This document shows positions 12,730 to 26,802 of a DNA stretch of 64,000 nt, in pieces. Source of the stretch: Sinotaia quadrata (taxonomy: Eukaryota; Mollusca; Gastropoda; Architaenioglossa; Viviparidae); assembly GCA_028829895.1 (NCBI GenBank), contig CM054180.1, positions 89,281,135-89,345,134 of the forward strand, written 5' to 3'. The translations under genes were made by a program, and so were the position numbers. The first letter of the stretch is position 1, and every line of letters begins with the position of its first letter. A model generated the notes under the pieces. That model was not told the origin of the DNA, made no database searches, and saw nothing but the letters and a program-made list of their open reading frames with translations.

Positions 12730-13200
12730 TATGTGGTGTGTCTTGGGTACTGGCAGAGGCCCATCCCTCTCCAGGCTACTGACCACAGCCAAAACTCCAC
12801 ATTACTAGTGGCTCGACTTGGTCCTGGACACATGGCCATTGAAACTCAGTGACCTCATACACCCAATCAGGTATGGTGTCAGCACCCTAGCTTTGGTTAT
12901 CCAAAATCTAACCTGCAAGGCAGCAGGAGGCTTGTGGAGGGTGGGGTTGTTTATATCCCATGGAGATGTGAACATCTGCCCACTGCCCACCTGGACACAT
13001 TGCCGATGAGTCCTTCTTGGGACTCCTTCACCCTGGGCAGTGACCTCTGTGAGAAAGTTCATACACCCAATCAGGTACTGTGTCAGCACCCTAGTCTTTG
13101 GTTATCCAAAACCTAACCTGCAAGGCAGCAGGGGACTCATGGAGGGCAGGGTCGTCTATATCCCATGCAAATGTGAACATCTGCCCACTGCCCCTAATCT
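12730..13200 (-). repeat. Two 204-bp tandem units at LINE 5' end
   Basis: tcatacacccaatcagg starts at 12855 and again at 13059. Each is followed by matching text through ctaacctgcaaggcagcagg to gtgaacatctgcccactgcc. The pair sits at the 5' side of the minus-strand RTE LINE and is GC-richer than the intron. The likely reading is the LINE's 5' UTR with duplicated monomers. Confidence 0.65.
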
Positions 13201-15500
13201 GGTATTATACATTAATTATTATTATTAATTCATTCATTTGCTCAGTAAATAAATTTTAATTATTTCTTTATATTTTAATTTCACTTCTGTGTCAATTTTT
13301 TCAGGTATAAGAAAAACATATATAAAACAAAATTTTACATCATTGATTTGTTGCATATGCCAATCAAAGGATGGACTGCTCAATTTACACTGAACTGACC
13401 AGTAACAATAATATTAATAATCACAATCTGTATTGTGACATAAGTGAAATACTTCATATTGTACATTGGCAAATTTTCTTTTTTAAAACTATGTTTAATA
13501 TTGAAGGCTCAACTAAAAAAAAAAAAAAAAGCACCTGCAAGATGTTTGTCATTAAGGAGTATTATATTATATCTGTATTCATATTTAAAACATTAAAAGT
13601 GTTTAGGCATGTACCAGAAAATTCTAATATATGCTCACAATGAATTCATTAGCAAAGTGTTAATTTAATGAATGAAAAGTTGTAAACTATAACGTTTTAT
13701 TTATATTTTATATTTGCAGTACTAAGAATGTCCACTCATGTAAACAAATATTCAGTATATACACATCAAAATTATATTAAACACTAGTGTCAAAAGAGTA
13801 AAGCCAAACTAAAAATATAAACTCATATCTTTGTTATGTATTTTTAAAATTGTGAGTAGCAAATAAGCAAGTTGATAAAACAAGCAATAAAAATATATAA
13901 AATCATATATAATCAACAAAGCATTAATTCTGTATATGTTTTTATTGGTAGTTCTAAGATTGTTAAATAGTATTTACACAGATTTAATAATAAATACTAA
14001 TAATAGTTACATTGTACAACTATACTTGCCTCAAGAATAAATTGAAATGAATTTTTCTAGTACATGTAGTTTACTAATAATAATAAATAGTTCAGACAGT
14101 ATCATTGATTAACAGAACAAATTAAAGTTTAAATTAAATTAAATTAAATTTTGAGAAAGTTTGAGAAAGATTTTTTTAATAGAAGTCAGTAGCATTAACA
14201 CTACATGCCAGGACTGGTCATTTCTAAATTTCTTATTTATATTCTAAATATGGAGATTTATAAACACTACAGACACTAGTTTTGCATATTAATTTTATTA
14301 TTTCTACTGAACTTTAAAGCCAGACAAAAGTCAATGAATTTTTATCCAACTTGATAGATTATAACAATAAACTTGAGCATAACTTGTATTTGCTGACAGC
14401 ACAGTAGGACTGAAATTAATCAATAATCAATTTTTTTCCTAAATGAAAAAAAAGATATATTTCTGTGTATACTCTTTAATATATATGCAAGTTTACAATA
14501 CTAATTTAAAGTTGTGCATAATATTTCATTTATTTATTCATTTTATACTATCACAACTTTTATTATTTTCATAATTATTTACTTTTAAAAAATTATACTT
14601 TGTGCATACTGGTTGTTTTATTTATATATTTTATGAAAATAATATTAATAATTAATAATATTAATTATTATTATTAATATTAATATTTATTTGTACCCCA
14701 CCATAAAAATATTTCAGTGTATAATTTTATCAATTGATAATTAATAAACACATTATAGGAATGTGACAAAACTAAAAATCCAAACATTGCTTTATTAAAA
14801 AAAATTAGATGTTTATATTGCACAAGTAAGTTATTCAGTAGACTGAACTACCTAGATCTACATTCTAAGTAATAAATCTATTTGCTAAGCATTCAAATAT
14901 TATAGTTTAGTCAGAGAGGTTAATTGTGATTGTTGCTAGACTAGATAAATATACTGTTTGCATCCATTGAAAATTACTTACAACCCATGTTGTCAATGTG
15001 TCTAACTCTAAATGTATCTGTCTGAAGTGCTTTCACTCTCTGTTTCATCATAACTCAAATTGATAAACAGATGATCCTTTTTTATAATAGATTTGAGATA
15101 ATTCCTCACTACTGCTTACACCTTCATCTTACACATGCTGTTCATCCAAGTTTTGCTGCCATTGCCATTCTTTTGATGTTGTGAGCTTTTGTGTTTCTAA
15201 AGATACCCAAAACTTTATGTTTGGCATAAGTCCATAAAGCAAAATATATTTTAATTCACAAAATGCATTTATCATTCATTCATAACCAAATGACTTGAGT
15301 TTTTTGAATAATACTAATACTTTAAATTATCATAGCAGAAATGAATGAATTCTTTTGTGCAATTTATTGTATGTCCACTTTCAGAATAAAATATAGACTT
15401 GTTATCTGATATCAATTATCTAACTATTGTTAGCTAGCAACTAAAAGAATATATCCAATGCTAGCTAATCTTGTATTAAATATCAAATGAAAGCATTATT
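13201..15500. other. Very AT-rich intron, nothing recognised
   Basis: Low-complexity A/T sequence with a poly(A) run at 13514-13530 and AT palindromic stretches at 14636-14690. No exon, transposon ORF or ordered tandem array seen. Confidence 0.5.
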
Positions 15501-15619
15501 ATTTGTATAAATTATGGTCTCTAAAGTTAAGTTGTTGTTTTTTAACAAGCATCACTATCTTTTATTATATAGTTTTAATTATTACTTCAATCTAAATATT
15601 AAAAATGATTTGACAGGCA

Positions 15620-16560
15620 AATACAGATGTCCCCAACATAATGAATGGCTTGAATTGTTTAATTTTCACATAATGGACATAGACCCCTTGTGTTCATGTA
15701 ATGGACACAACCTAACACAGTAATTGAAGGACTTAGATGAAGGCTTTAATGAAGTGGATGGAGATCCAGAGTGGTAGTACCCTGGGTCATAGACAGTGAG
15801 ACAATACTGACGAACGACGATGATGGACGGCAGTCATGATAACAGAGTTAACAACGCCTGGTTGCTGTTACATGGTCTTTATTTGTATGTAGACAGGTCC
15901 TCAGAGACAGACTCTCAGAGGCAGACAGACAGACAGACACTCAATCAAACCACACACGCTCATTATATCCTATGGGAGCGGCCCTCCCCGAAGCCCACGG
16001 GTTATGAAAACGAAAATCTAGTGTGGAAAGGCTTCTAAAAATAACTTTTGTGTTTCTTTACTTGCTTTCCACTATCAATTATAGCTATATGCCTAACAGT
16101 TACATAATAATTCAAATATATAGTGAAACTACTTTAATTATCCTTTAATATACAAATCTTTTCATTATTATAATCTAAAGAATTAAACCTTTAATAAAAT
16201 ATAATCTGTGTTGGCGGGCTTCAGGAAAAGCATTCACACACACATAAATTGCAAAGTACACAAATACAATAACATTATTCATCATATAAAAATACATTAA
16301 TTAAAAATATAAACTATCTCCTTTCTAAATATATTTATATGAACTTCACTTACTAACTACCTAAAGCAATATATAACAATAAAAGCATGCACTCTAACAC
16401 AGCTAACGCCAATATAGCGCGCGATTTGAAACAAAAGGAGCGGTAAAATAGTATATAACAATAAAAATATGCACTCTAACACAGCTAGCGCGCGGTTTGA
16501 AAGAGAGTGGTCGTGACCCATTTTACAACAGAGCGTGGGGATGCGACTGTACACCTACAT
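15620..16560. mobile_element. Unclassified GC-richer insertion with 82-bp duplication
   Basis: Composition rises sharply against the flanks. It holds (CAGA)n at about 15920-15940, GC-rich text at 15975-16005 and a direct duplication of about 82 bp (tatataacaataaaa at 16370 and 16452, each followed by gcactctaacacagcta and gcgcgc). No coding motif and no clear termini found. Probably a retroelement or DNA-transposon remnant. Confidence 0.4.
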
Positions 16561-17529
16561 ACATGATGATGACACAAATACCTAAACTAACACGGGCTAC
16601 ATTAATATGTACCACATAGCAACAAAATCTGCAAATGACTATTGCTATCAGTAAAGAATGGATTAGAGATCCTATAAGAGGTTCCATTGTGGAAAATAAT
16701 TATATTTTATTTTAAATTATAGTACAAAAGTCTACACTACTAATCACCATAAAGATTTATTAGCATTATAGTTTAATGTTTACAAAATTGTTTTTAAGTT
16801 TACATTACACAAGTGCTTGAATCCTATTTTATCACTGTCCTAACCGAGTTGCTTTTTAAAAAGATGCAATTGCAGAAGTGTGAACAGTGAATTTTCCAAA
16901 ATAATAATCAGTAGCCCCAAGTTATTCAAACATTTTAGTCATAACTAAGAGAAATTACTTGAAGTAACTTACTGATTTACATCAACATTTTTTTTATTTA
17001 TTAAAATTAATATGTGTCCCTCATCAAGTCTGAATTGCAATGCAACCTATTTCAATTAACAATTTTGTTGTTGAAATGCAGTGCAAGCTCTGTACTAGAC
17101 TATTTCACTGAACTAAATCAAATAAAACTTAAAAACTATATAATGAAAGTTATGAATTATAAAGCAATATTTAGCCATTTAAACAAAAAGTTTCCTTTGT
17201 TTAAAAAATGTATAAAATTCTGAGGCCATCAGATAAATCACCCAGGGTTTTAATTTTTTTTAAAAATAAAATAAAAAATAAAATAAAAACATAAAATAAA
17301 AATGTATACCAACCAGAATTAAAAATTTCTAAAAATATAAACCTAGAGACCCAAACTTTGGAGCACTGAAGATCTCTATCATACTTGTGCAGGATTTATT
17401 TGTACTTTGTTAAGTGTATACAACTTATTCATAGATCTAAAACAATTTCTCTATTGAATTTCATAGAGAAGCATTAATTCCACTGATATATACATTAACT
17501 GCTAAGAATGAGATTGGAGCAAGCTAAAT

Positions 17530-17870
17530 GTTTTTGTGAGAGAATAACATTAGAATGTTTATCTGTGTATTTTCATAAGAGACAACATTAGAATGTACAT
17601 TTCAGTATCTCTATCAGAGATTAACATTAGAAAATATATCTATCATTGTCAGAGGCTAACATTAGAATGTACAACTGAGTATTTTTATCACAGACTAATA
17701 TTAGAATATAAGTGTGAGTATCTTTACCAGAGATTAAAACCAAATGTATATCTGAGTATCTTTATCAGAGAAAAACATCTGAATGTATACCTAAGAAACA
17801 TTATCAAAGACTAACATCTAAGTCATTATATATCTAAGTATTTTTGACAAAATTAACAGTAAAATGCATA
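17530..17870. repeat. Degenerate minisatellite, about 47 bp period
   Basis: About seven copies of a unit built from taacattagaatgta and gagtatctttatcagag. Intronic. The plus-strand open frame through it is incidental. Confidence 0.75.
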
Positions 17871-17879
17871 TCATCAATT

Positions 17880-20540
17880 ACCTAGAAAAGCCTTATTTAT
17901 TAAAAGGAATTAGGTAATAAAGACTTTTATAAGCATACAGAAGTGCTGACAAATCAGAACTGATGTTTAACAATGTCTATAAGTTGCTTCTGACTATGCC
18001 AAACGATCAGATTTAAGCATGCTGAGCATACTTTCCACAAACCATCATGAACTAGTACTAATTCTAATTGAAATGGGAAAATATACAATAATTAGTATAG
18101 TCATGATTGCACTTGCAAATGATGGGTTTATAAGAAATTCACATCTATCCAAATCTGAATTCTCAGAAATACCTAAATTTTATTTTCCTCAATAAAATAT
18201 AAAATTGTTATAAATTTTAAAAACAAAATATATTATTATTTATCAGAAAGCCAGTGGAAAAAATGCTGTTGATTACTTTTCTGTTTTCTTATCAGTACTG
18301 AATTATAGCATGCTGGCAAAAATTTAAACTTGCAGTACAATACAGTCACAAATCAAATTTTGTTATCATGAATCATAACAATTGATTTATAAATACTATT
18401 TTTAAGTACATTTGCTTCAATATAAATTTTCAAAGTAAAATGTTTTAATAACCTATTCTGACATGACTATTGTTAAAATGTCAATATGTTGTCAAAAATA
18501 AACACAATTATCATAACCCTGTCTGCATGATTTTTATATAAAATCTTATCTCTTCATGAATACCTGTAAACATTAACAGCATCTGTAAATGAACTGCATA
18601 AGCAACATACACAGATTTCTGTAATGGGAAAATTCTAATGTTCTATCTAGAAGTTTCACTGTTTAAATAAAAGAATTACTAGAACATTCTTCTGGGGCAA
18701 GTATGAGAGTAAAAACAAGAACAATGCATTCATACTAATACAAATTAAAACATGTCTGAAAGTGCCTTACCAAAATAATTTAATTATTTTATTTCAATTT
18801 TTAAATCTTTGTACTCAGATCATAATATTTATATGGTTTCTTAATTACTAAAATCCTGTTAGTGCTCAAATTAAAAAAAAGCACATAATATTTATATGAA
18901 ATTTAATATAGATTTTAGATCTTTCTCAGAGCTAAAAATTTAAAGATAAAATATTAGTGACAGGACCAATTTAGACAGAATAAGAAAGATGAAATAATTA
19001 CTCTAAAGGTTAAAAGATATACAGCTAAAAATACCAATAGTGTGCAACACTTTATTGTTGATACTTAACTGATGGCAAATTATATATTTTGTAAACATAT
19101 GGTATTCAAAAGCAATTTTTATTTTTTAAAAATATAACTCGACTAAGTAAAATAAGTTTATCTGAATACTAACCAGATGAATATGCATAAGGAGACTTCA
19201 GATTCTAATACTCAGAAAAGCCAAGGCCCTAATAGAGACCCACATAATCATCAAGGAAAGATAAAGTATTAAAGAGTTTAATCAGTAGGTGTTCTACAAA
19301 TGACATCCTTCAATAACCTCTAAAAAAAGATAATGGGCTGAGAAAATGGAGGAACTGGAAGACTTATGTCTGTGCTCATTTTCAAGCATTTAGGAAAAAC
19401 TTATTTACATAGGAAAATTCCCTTTTCCATCATTACAAGATGAACATATGTAAGGAAAATAATGAATATGAGGCAGAGATTTTCCAAGTAACATGATTTA
19501 CATATATTTAAGTGAAAAGCAAAAATGTGGTGGAAAAGAAATCTACAACTTTCATAAGAGTTAAATAACTCCTGCTGCACCCATAAATGAGTCAAAGATG
19601 AAAGCAGACAAAAACTTGAAAACTTGATCTGTCAAGCTATATTACTGTACAACACTAATCCAGAAGATGCAACTGGATTATGTGGACTTTAACAGTGCCT
19701 TGCATTTGTGTATACCCAAAGGGTCAGCATGGTGGGGAACAAGAGGAATACTCATACCCAATTGCAGTGCCAAAGAGTGGCTTAAAATTAATCTAATGGA
19801 TGTTTGGAACTTAAGAGCTCAACATCTGGTTTTGACAACATATCTATGTTTCTACAGCTTACCATCTATAACATAAACTAAAGTAGTTAACCAATAAAAA
19901 TACATTTATTGAAATGGTCAAGATCTTCAGATCTTCAAAAGCTTCCTAAGGTGAAATATTGATTACATTTTGAATCCCATAGTGCTTTGGACTTGCTGGC
20001 TGACTCCTAAAATGTCTCTAGAAGTAACCCTAGTGATTTCATCTACCACTGACTTTAAAGTTGTATGCTTATTTGACAACACAGAGGGTTAAGATTAGAG
20101 TAAGGGTAGGGTTAATTTTTATATTTATACTTAGAATTAAAAACGAAATAAATTAAATTGAAATATCACTTTGTTACCATGTTTGTCTGAGTTGGCTTGT
20201 TGGTTCTAAGTTTAGTGCACATTTGAATGGTTGAAAATGGGCCTACTATTAATCTTATCTCACACAAACTTTGAATGGTCAGAAAAGAAGGGTCTACTGC
20301 TAGTCTTCTCTGATTAGTGATAAAACAGCAGTATTTTTACCCTCTTTAATAAAACATAATTAGAGATCCTGAAAAAAAATATTTATTCAGGCAAATTACT
20401 GGCCACTGGGGAGTTCAAATTTCAGACCCATATTATCTTGTGATGATAATCCTCTTCAGATCTCCAATAGTTGCCTATAGTGAAACATTGATTACATCAG
20501 GAATCCCATGTCCATCATGGTAAAAAAATAAAAATTAACT
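17880..20540. other. Intron w9-w10, mostly unclassified
   Basis: AT-rich. One direct duplication was noticed: about 19930-19985 and 20455-20515 share cagatct, gtgaaa(t/c)attgattacat and gaatcccat. No element boundaries could be set. Confidence 0.4.
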
Positions 20541-20668
20541 CAAAATGATGCTTTTGTTAAAATTCTATGCCTTGGAATTATGTGTTTGAAGTGCGAGAAA
20601 ATTTTTACAGAAGAAAAAACTGGCTGAGACCAGTTTCTAGTGATTCTACTTCCTGATGCTTTACTTAC

Positions 20669-20787
20669 CCCTGGTCCTTTTTGATTCTTCTTGTCCTTCT
20701 TGGCTTCAGCTTACTATCAACTGGTGCAAGTACAAACTTGTCTGAGTACATGATGGTGACATTAAAATCCCCAAAACAAGGCTGCCT
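20669..20787 (-). other. Exon-like open segment in intron w9-w10
   Basis: 119 nt bounded by a good acceptor (ggttctctcttcag) and a consensus donor (GTAAGT). It is open in phase 0, with translation beginning RQPCFGDFNVTIMYSDKF and continuing with a basic stretch KLKPRRTRRIKKDQ. It would leave phase 2, but w9 ends phase 0 and w10 starts phase 0, so simple inclusion breaks the frame. The open frame extends past both splice sites (about 20850-20540) without a start. It may be an alternative exon, a poison exon or an old transposon fragment. Confidence 0.3.
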
Positions 20788-21485
20788 CTGAAGAGAGAAC
20801 CTATCTCCAGCTGAGAAGCTGTCTTCTCACCTACCTGGTCATTACTTTTGCTTCCTAGATGTGGATCCCTGATAGATTTGTCAATCATACATAGTTGAGT
20901 AGAGATGAACTCTATAAATTGAGTAAACATACTCTGGATCTACTTTTGACAATCTCAAAGACTCCCCATTCCATCACTTGGTGGTAATAATAAACATATT
21001 TTCAAAAGAAAAAAACACAATATTCTTAGTGACAGACATTACTTCATTATTTTTTCAACATGAGTAAACTATGAAAATTACTAAACATTTTAATGTCAAG
21101 TGATTTTGTCTTGTAATGTTGCTGTCACTTCTCTTTTTATTTGAAGGGTTGGTGCTCTTGCCAATGGAAAATTCTCCTCTTAATCTATATAATTTCACCC
21201 CATACAGATCCTTCATTTTACATGTTATTTGCAACAATGTCATAAATGTATATGTGTGTAAATTAATTTATTGTGATTTTGTGGTAGAGGACAGACTATA
21301 GTAATTTTGTAATCAAAATCTTGCACCACTTTCCACCATATCACTGCTGGGTAAGCGCTTTAATGCTTTAATTCCCATTTGGGGCTATAAAGGTCCCTTA
21401 TTAGAGCCATGGCTTGTATGAGTAGTTGAATCTCCTTATGTATGCTCACCTAGTTATATGATAGAAAAATCATTATTCAAGTCAC

Positions 21486-21584
21486 CTCATGAATAGGCAG
21501 CTGGGATGGAATGCTTGACAGGTCTGGCCCATGCACTAAAATCTTCTTGGCACTGGCTACATTGGCACAAACCAGCAAATATGG
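21486..21584 (-). CDS. unc80: UNC80 exon w9
   Basis: 99 nt, phase 0 to 0, 33 codons. Acceptor ttttgttgcag, donor GTGACT. Translation starts PYLLVCANVASAKK and continues ILVHGPDLSSIPSQLPIHE, against human LVVHGQNECDIPTQLPVHE. It is isolated between two very large introns (11.7 kb upstream, 13.2 kb downstream) but phase and order fit exactly between w8 and w10. Confidence 0.95.
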
Positions 21585-24440
21585 CTGCAACAAAATTTTT
21601 AAATACTTAAATAAGATTTTATTGAATAATGATCACACAATTCTTAGTTACCTTATCCAAAGTCATGTCCAAGCCATTGCTATCAAATACAATATCAAGG
21701 GAAGATAATTAAATCCAATAATTAAGGTGTATGATATGTGCATTCATGTGTGTAACCCTCAACACAAGATCTGACTCCACTATAGGGGAAAAAGTCACCT
21801 CATACATGGGGATTACATTCTGATGGCAGTGGATAAGGAAAAAATCACATATACTGATATAGTCAAATGATTAGTACAATGCTCAATGATGAATGATTGG
21901 ACCAAACTAGGTCATTAACTACAGCTAGATTTTCCTTTAGGTTAAACTGATAACTTTTTCTTCAACTGACCATCAGATGAAAGTGTATAGAGCTGCTGCA
22001 CATGTGCTTGTGCATGAATATGCACTGCATGGTGAGATTCTGATATCATGACAGGCTTTCTGGAACTGAGAATGACTGAATGAACAACAAAATCACATCA
22101 TTCATCCCAACAGTCACTAAAGATGTCAAGCACAATTGCTCACAAAATTGTTTTATAACTGTCGTTTGCTTTTGCCAAGTGCATGTAGTTGAATCTACAA
22201 GTGTTAAATGCACATAAACTGTGACTTATTATAAAATAATTTTTTCTGTTAACAATATCACTGCTTGAAAAATCAGGTATCAACAGTGTTTATACATTTT
22301 AAATACTTAAAACACTTAGTTTTGAATTTTAAGAAAAGTATTGAAAATACATGTACTCATACAGCTCTCATTGCTTTTTATAAAAAAAAGAAAGAAAAAG
22401 AGAGAAAAAAATACAATATAAAAGCAATAATTATATAAGAAATATTATAGCAAGTTTGGTTTGAATAAATAATGGTACATTAAGAAAGTTTAAAAAATAA
22501 ATAAAAATCTGTTCAAACGATGTAGCAACTGGAAGTGTTTATCAGTAAACTTAAAGTACATATGTGTATCTTATTTCAATGTAGTTACTTATATTCTTGG
22601 ACCTTATCAGTCATAATATATATATATAATTTACCTCCTTCATCAATACTGATAGAAAAAAAAGTCATGAACTATGGCCTGCTTGTTTTGCAAACTTGCA
22701 GCAATTTTAAATGGTGCATCAATTTCAAGTGGGGATTTACACCACTTCTACTGCTTTATTCATTCGAAAAATCATGAGTGCACATTGTGCAAAATACTTT
22801 TATATAACCATCTTTAAAATTGTCCTCTTTTCTCCATAAAACTTGCTGATATATTTTTTCTTTTGATTCTTTTTTTTGTGTGATCTCATGAAGTATGAGA
22901 ACTTCAGAACAGAAGTGCAGGCTAACAATGCCCAGTGTATGGAATGAATACAGAAAATCATGCACATTAGGACTGCATGTACTTGTAACAGAAATACTAA
23001 TCCAATTCACTGTCTGAGCAGTTGTGAGTAAGTGCAACAACTGAGATCAAATGCAAATTAGGGTCATGGGGAGAAAAAAAATCCTGTATGTCTCATTATG
23101 GGGGAACCAACATAATTTTTAAACTTGTTGAGGAGGAGTTCTGTCCAACAGTAGAGAGACTCATAAAATATAGTTCATAAGTATGACATTCATCTTACTC
23201 ATGCACACAAACAAATACAGATCTATTTAAGTAATTAGAATTCAACTGAGATGAAATATTTTCATACAAGAAAAAACATAAATAAAAGGAAAATTCCATT
23301 TACACAAGAGAATAGGATATCTGCCTAAAACATACATGACATCATGTATTAAAATTATATTTTAAATCACGTTGCATGATCAGTTCTAGTGACTTAATGA
23401 TGTATAATCACATCTACTTTGATCCCACTGTATAATCAATCCTAATTTAGGTAGAACCAGCTATTTTTTTCATAATCTTTGGAAATTAATTAAATTTACA
23501 CCATATAACTATCCTGGTGAAAGAAGTCAGTTTTTAAAAAATGGTTATTTAATCTTTCTTACTTTTGTTTTAATACAATTTTTTTTAAATGTTGAAAAAA
23601 TGCTTTTTATATGTTTTTTACGTTTTGCCTAAAGTAAAAACTGATTATCTGACTGAGCTAAATTTTTGCATACCTCATGTATCCAATGCTGACATGAAGC
23701 CTTATTTTTTCCTGAGGCAATAGCTTTTTTACTTTTTGAGCTATAGATTCTCAAAAATGAGGAAAAAAACACAAATTGAGCAAATGGCACTTTGAGCCAA
23801 CAATGAAAATTAATGATATGGCTTTATGCTTATTTTGAGTTCCATTTGACTTGTTTAAATAATTATAATGAAATAAACATTTAAAATTAGCTGACATTTG
23901 TAGTTAAAATGCATTTATTAATGTCTTATGTTTTAAAATTTATGATTATTTAAAAATAAGGGTAGAAAAAAATTTATATTTAAAAAAAATATATTTTCAA
24001 AAATAACTATGCATAAAGTAATAATTCAAAATAGGCTTTTTTCATTCGACTTTTAGATACAATAAAAATACAGATTTGTAATAAAATGGCTGCAATCTAC
24101 ATTCATTTTGCCTTAGTTTGATGTAAGATACATTCTGATTGGACAGTCATAGCAGAACCCATGTTAGTGTTTGCAAGGCATACCAAAATGCTATGGTAAA
24201 AGTGGAGATTGAGAAAATGGCCACTGCTATCAAAACATGCCAACCATAGCAAACTTAATGTGATCTTACATGCTTCCACTCACTCTATCACAAATAAAAA
24301 CTACATTAATGAAAAGTTGGAAGATAGTTTTATTCTACAGATTATTTCACAAGCATAATAAATACAGAACATAAACATAGCACTTGTGACAAAAGGGTAA
24401 TTTTTTGGAATTTATTAGTTGTCCACTATCATCATATAGA
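21585..24440. other. Intron w8-w9, AT-rich part
   Basis: No exon or transposon coding remnant recognised. Composition is AT-rich throughout with short homopolymer runs. Confidence 0.45.
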
Positions 24441-24449
24441 CTAGAGGCT

Positions 24450-24735
24450 GGTTCTACCTACCTAATTACAGCACACTATTTAACCAGTCTAAATTATATC
24501 ACACTACGTAACCAGTCTAAATTACAGCACACTATATAACCAGTCTAAATTATAGCACACTACATAACCAGTCTAAATTATAGCACACTACATAACCAGT
24601 CTAAATTACAGCACACTATATAACCGGTCTAAATTACAGCACACTACATAACCAGTCTAAATTACAGCACACTAACCAATCCTAATTACAACATACTGTC
24701 TAACAAATCCTAATTACAGCACATTGTATAACAAC
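24450..24735. repeat. 28-bp satellite array, copy 1
   Basis: About ten units of 28 bp with consensus accagtctaaattacagca then cactatata, becoming more diverged to the right (accaatcctaattacaacat). The same satellite recurs at 32766-33270. It abuts the 1.8-kb dispersed repeat R2. Confidence 0.9.
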
Positions 24736-25006
24736 TGTGGTGGTGTAGATTTGCCTATCCCTATTTCTAAACTTAACAATTATATTTTGTCAATGTTAAC
24801 CCGTTCACAATCTTAGTGACAAGTTATGTCACCACCAGAAGTGCGTGAATCATTGACGATGTTCCGCGTTGTGTCACAGGCATACGGAATCGTGTGTGTA
24901 GTTTGAAACTATTTATTAAAAATAACCAATCAGAAAAAATGAAAGATATGTTTGGCTTCTGCATCCAATCTGTTATAAATTTTATAATTGGATACTTATA
25001 ATCAGT

Positions 25007-26802
25007 ATGCTAATGAGCTTGAATTGGCACCTTTTGCCATACAACCCACTGTCTTTGTCGAAGACACGCAGACATTTTGTGTTGGATTTATCGCCATGGC
25101 AAGTTTCGATGTTTTCAATTGTGTTTGAAGCCACAGCTGGGTCAGAATATGATTCATTAGATGAATCTGATTTCTCATCAGAAGATGAAAATGTTCAACC
25201 AGCCCCTATTGAAATTTTAGATGCAGGTGACCTCGAGGCCAGTACCAGTACCAGTACCGGTCGTGATCAAAGCATGGTTTGGCTGGCGTCGTCTGCTACG
25301 CGCATGGAAAAGCCACATGCTTTTGCAGGAAATAGTGGAATACAAATGCCATTTGCAGAAAATGCTAGAGAACTCGATATTTTGGAAGCATTTTTACTAG
25401 TGAATTTTGTGCAAAAAATTGTCGAGTTCACGAATATTTATGCCGCAGATCTACTATCGCATGCAAATCTTTCTACTTCGTCTCATATCAAACAGTGGCG
25501 TGATACAGAGATAACTGAAATGTATCAGTTTTGGGGTCTTATTTTATTGATGGGAATAATTAAAAATCCTAGTATTGAAAGTTATTTTTCAAATGATGAA
25601 CTTACTCAACATCCTTTTTATCGCAAAGTTATGTCAGGTCGCAGATTTCGTTTATTATTGAGTTGTTTACATTTTTTGAATAACAACGTCCCTAGAGCTG
25701 GAGATCATATCCAGAAAGTCAGATTGATAGTTGATCATATCAGACAGGTATTTTCATCAGTGTATGTGCCTGGTGAAAATATTTGTGTGGATGAATCCCT
25801 GATGCTCTGGAAGGGTCGTTTGGGTTTTAGACAGTACATAAAATCTAAACGTGCTAGATTTGGAATCAAATCATATGAAATATGCGAAAGTACAACAGGG
25901 TATGTTTTTGATTTTATTGAGTACACTGGGAAAACCACTTTTAGAACCACTGCTAGGGAAATATTATAAGCTGTATACAGATCCCTTTTTCACTAGCCCC
26001 ACCCTAGCACACACTCTTTTGGCAAAAAACACATACATATGTGGAACTGTTATAGGAAACAGAAAATACATGCCAAAGAACTTTCCAGGCACAAAACTCA
26101 CTCAGGGCAAATTTCAATTGTTCATAGTGACCCCGCATTTCTTGTTTTGCATGGCAAGATAAGAAACAGATTCTCATGCTCAGTACAATGCATCATGACA
26201 GCACAATGACAAATACAGGCAAAACTAATTACAAAACAAAACAACCAATTTTGAAACCAGCATGTGTTTGTGATTACAACAAATATATGGGAGGGGTGGA
26301 TTTGTGTGACAGTGTCACAACTGCATATCCAAGTATAAGAAAAACAATAAAGTGGTACAAGAAAGTTTTCCTTCATATTCTTGATATTACACTGTTCAAT
26401 GCCTGTGTTGTTTACAAGAAACTCATAGGTAAATCAATTCCACTGCTAAACTTCAGACTTGAAGTAGCCAGGCAAATATTTGAAAAATATCCTGAAGCCC
26501 ATGTTTTTCAAAGTGGTCCTTCTTTCCAATTTCTACCATCTAGGCTGATAGGCAAACATTATATTGCACTTATTCCTCACCTTGATCGAACTAAACAAGC
26601 CCCAAGGAAAAGATGTCACATTTGTGCAAAACAAAAAATTGAGAAAAAGACACGTCATGAGTGTCCAACATGTGAGGTTGGTCTGTGTCTAACCCCTGCT
26701 TTGAAATATTTTATTCAAAATAGACTTTGTAAATTCTTTTCTTCTAATTCTTCTTTCCTCTTGTCTATTTTCTTCTTTGTATTATATGAGCAGTTTGTTT
26801 GA
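25007..26802 (+). pseudogene. piggyBac transposase, frameshifted
   Basis: The N-terminal frame 25007-25969 (320 codons) has an acidic leader (SEYDSLDESDFSSEDEN), then the transposase core with the first catalytic Asp in NICVDESLMLWKGR (residue 262). A frame change near 25930-25960 leads to a second frame with YTDPFFTSPTLAHTLL (second Asp) up to 26162. Another change near 26130-26160 leads to WQDKKQILMLSTMHHD, then YNKYMGGVDLCDS (third Asp) and a C-terminal cysteine-rich domain (CHICAKQKIEKKTRHECPTC). All three acidic residues survive, but at least two frameshifts make this copy inactive. The start codon is uncertain: the first ~35 residues look non-conserved. Confidence 0.93.

Noticed and set aside
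24450..24735. CRISPR-like array
   Set aside because: Units are contiguous 28-bp copies without distinct spacers, in animal DNA. This is a satellite.
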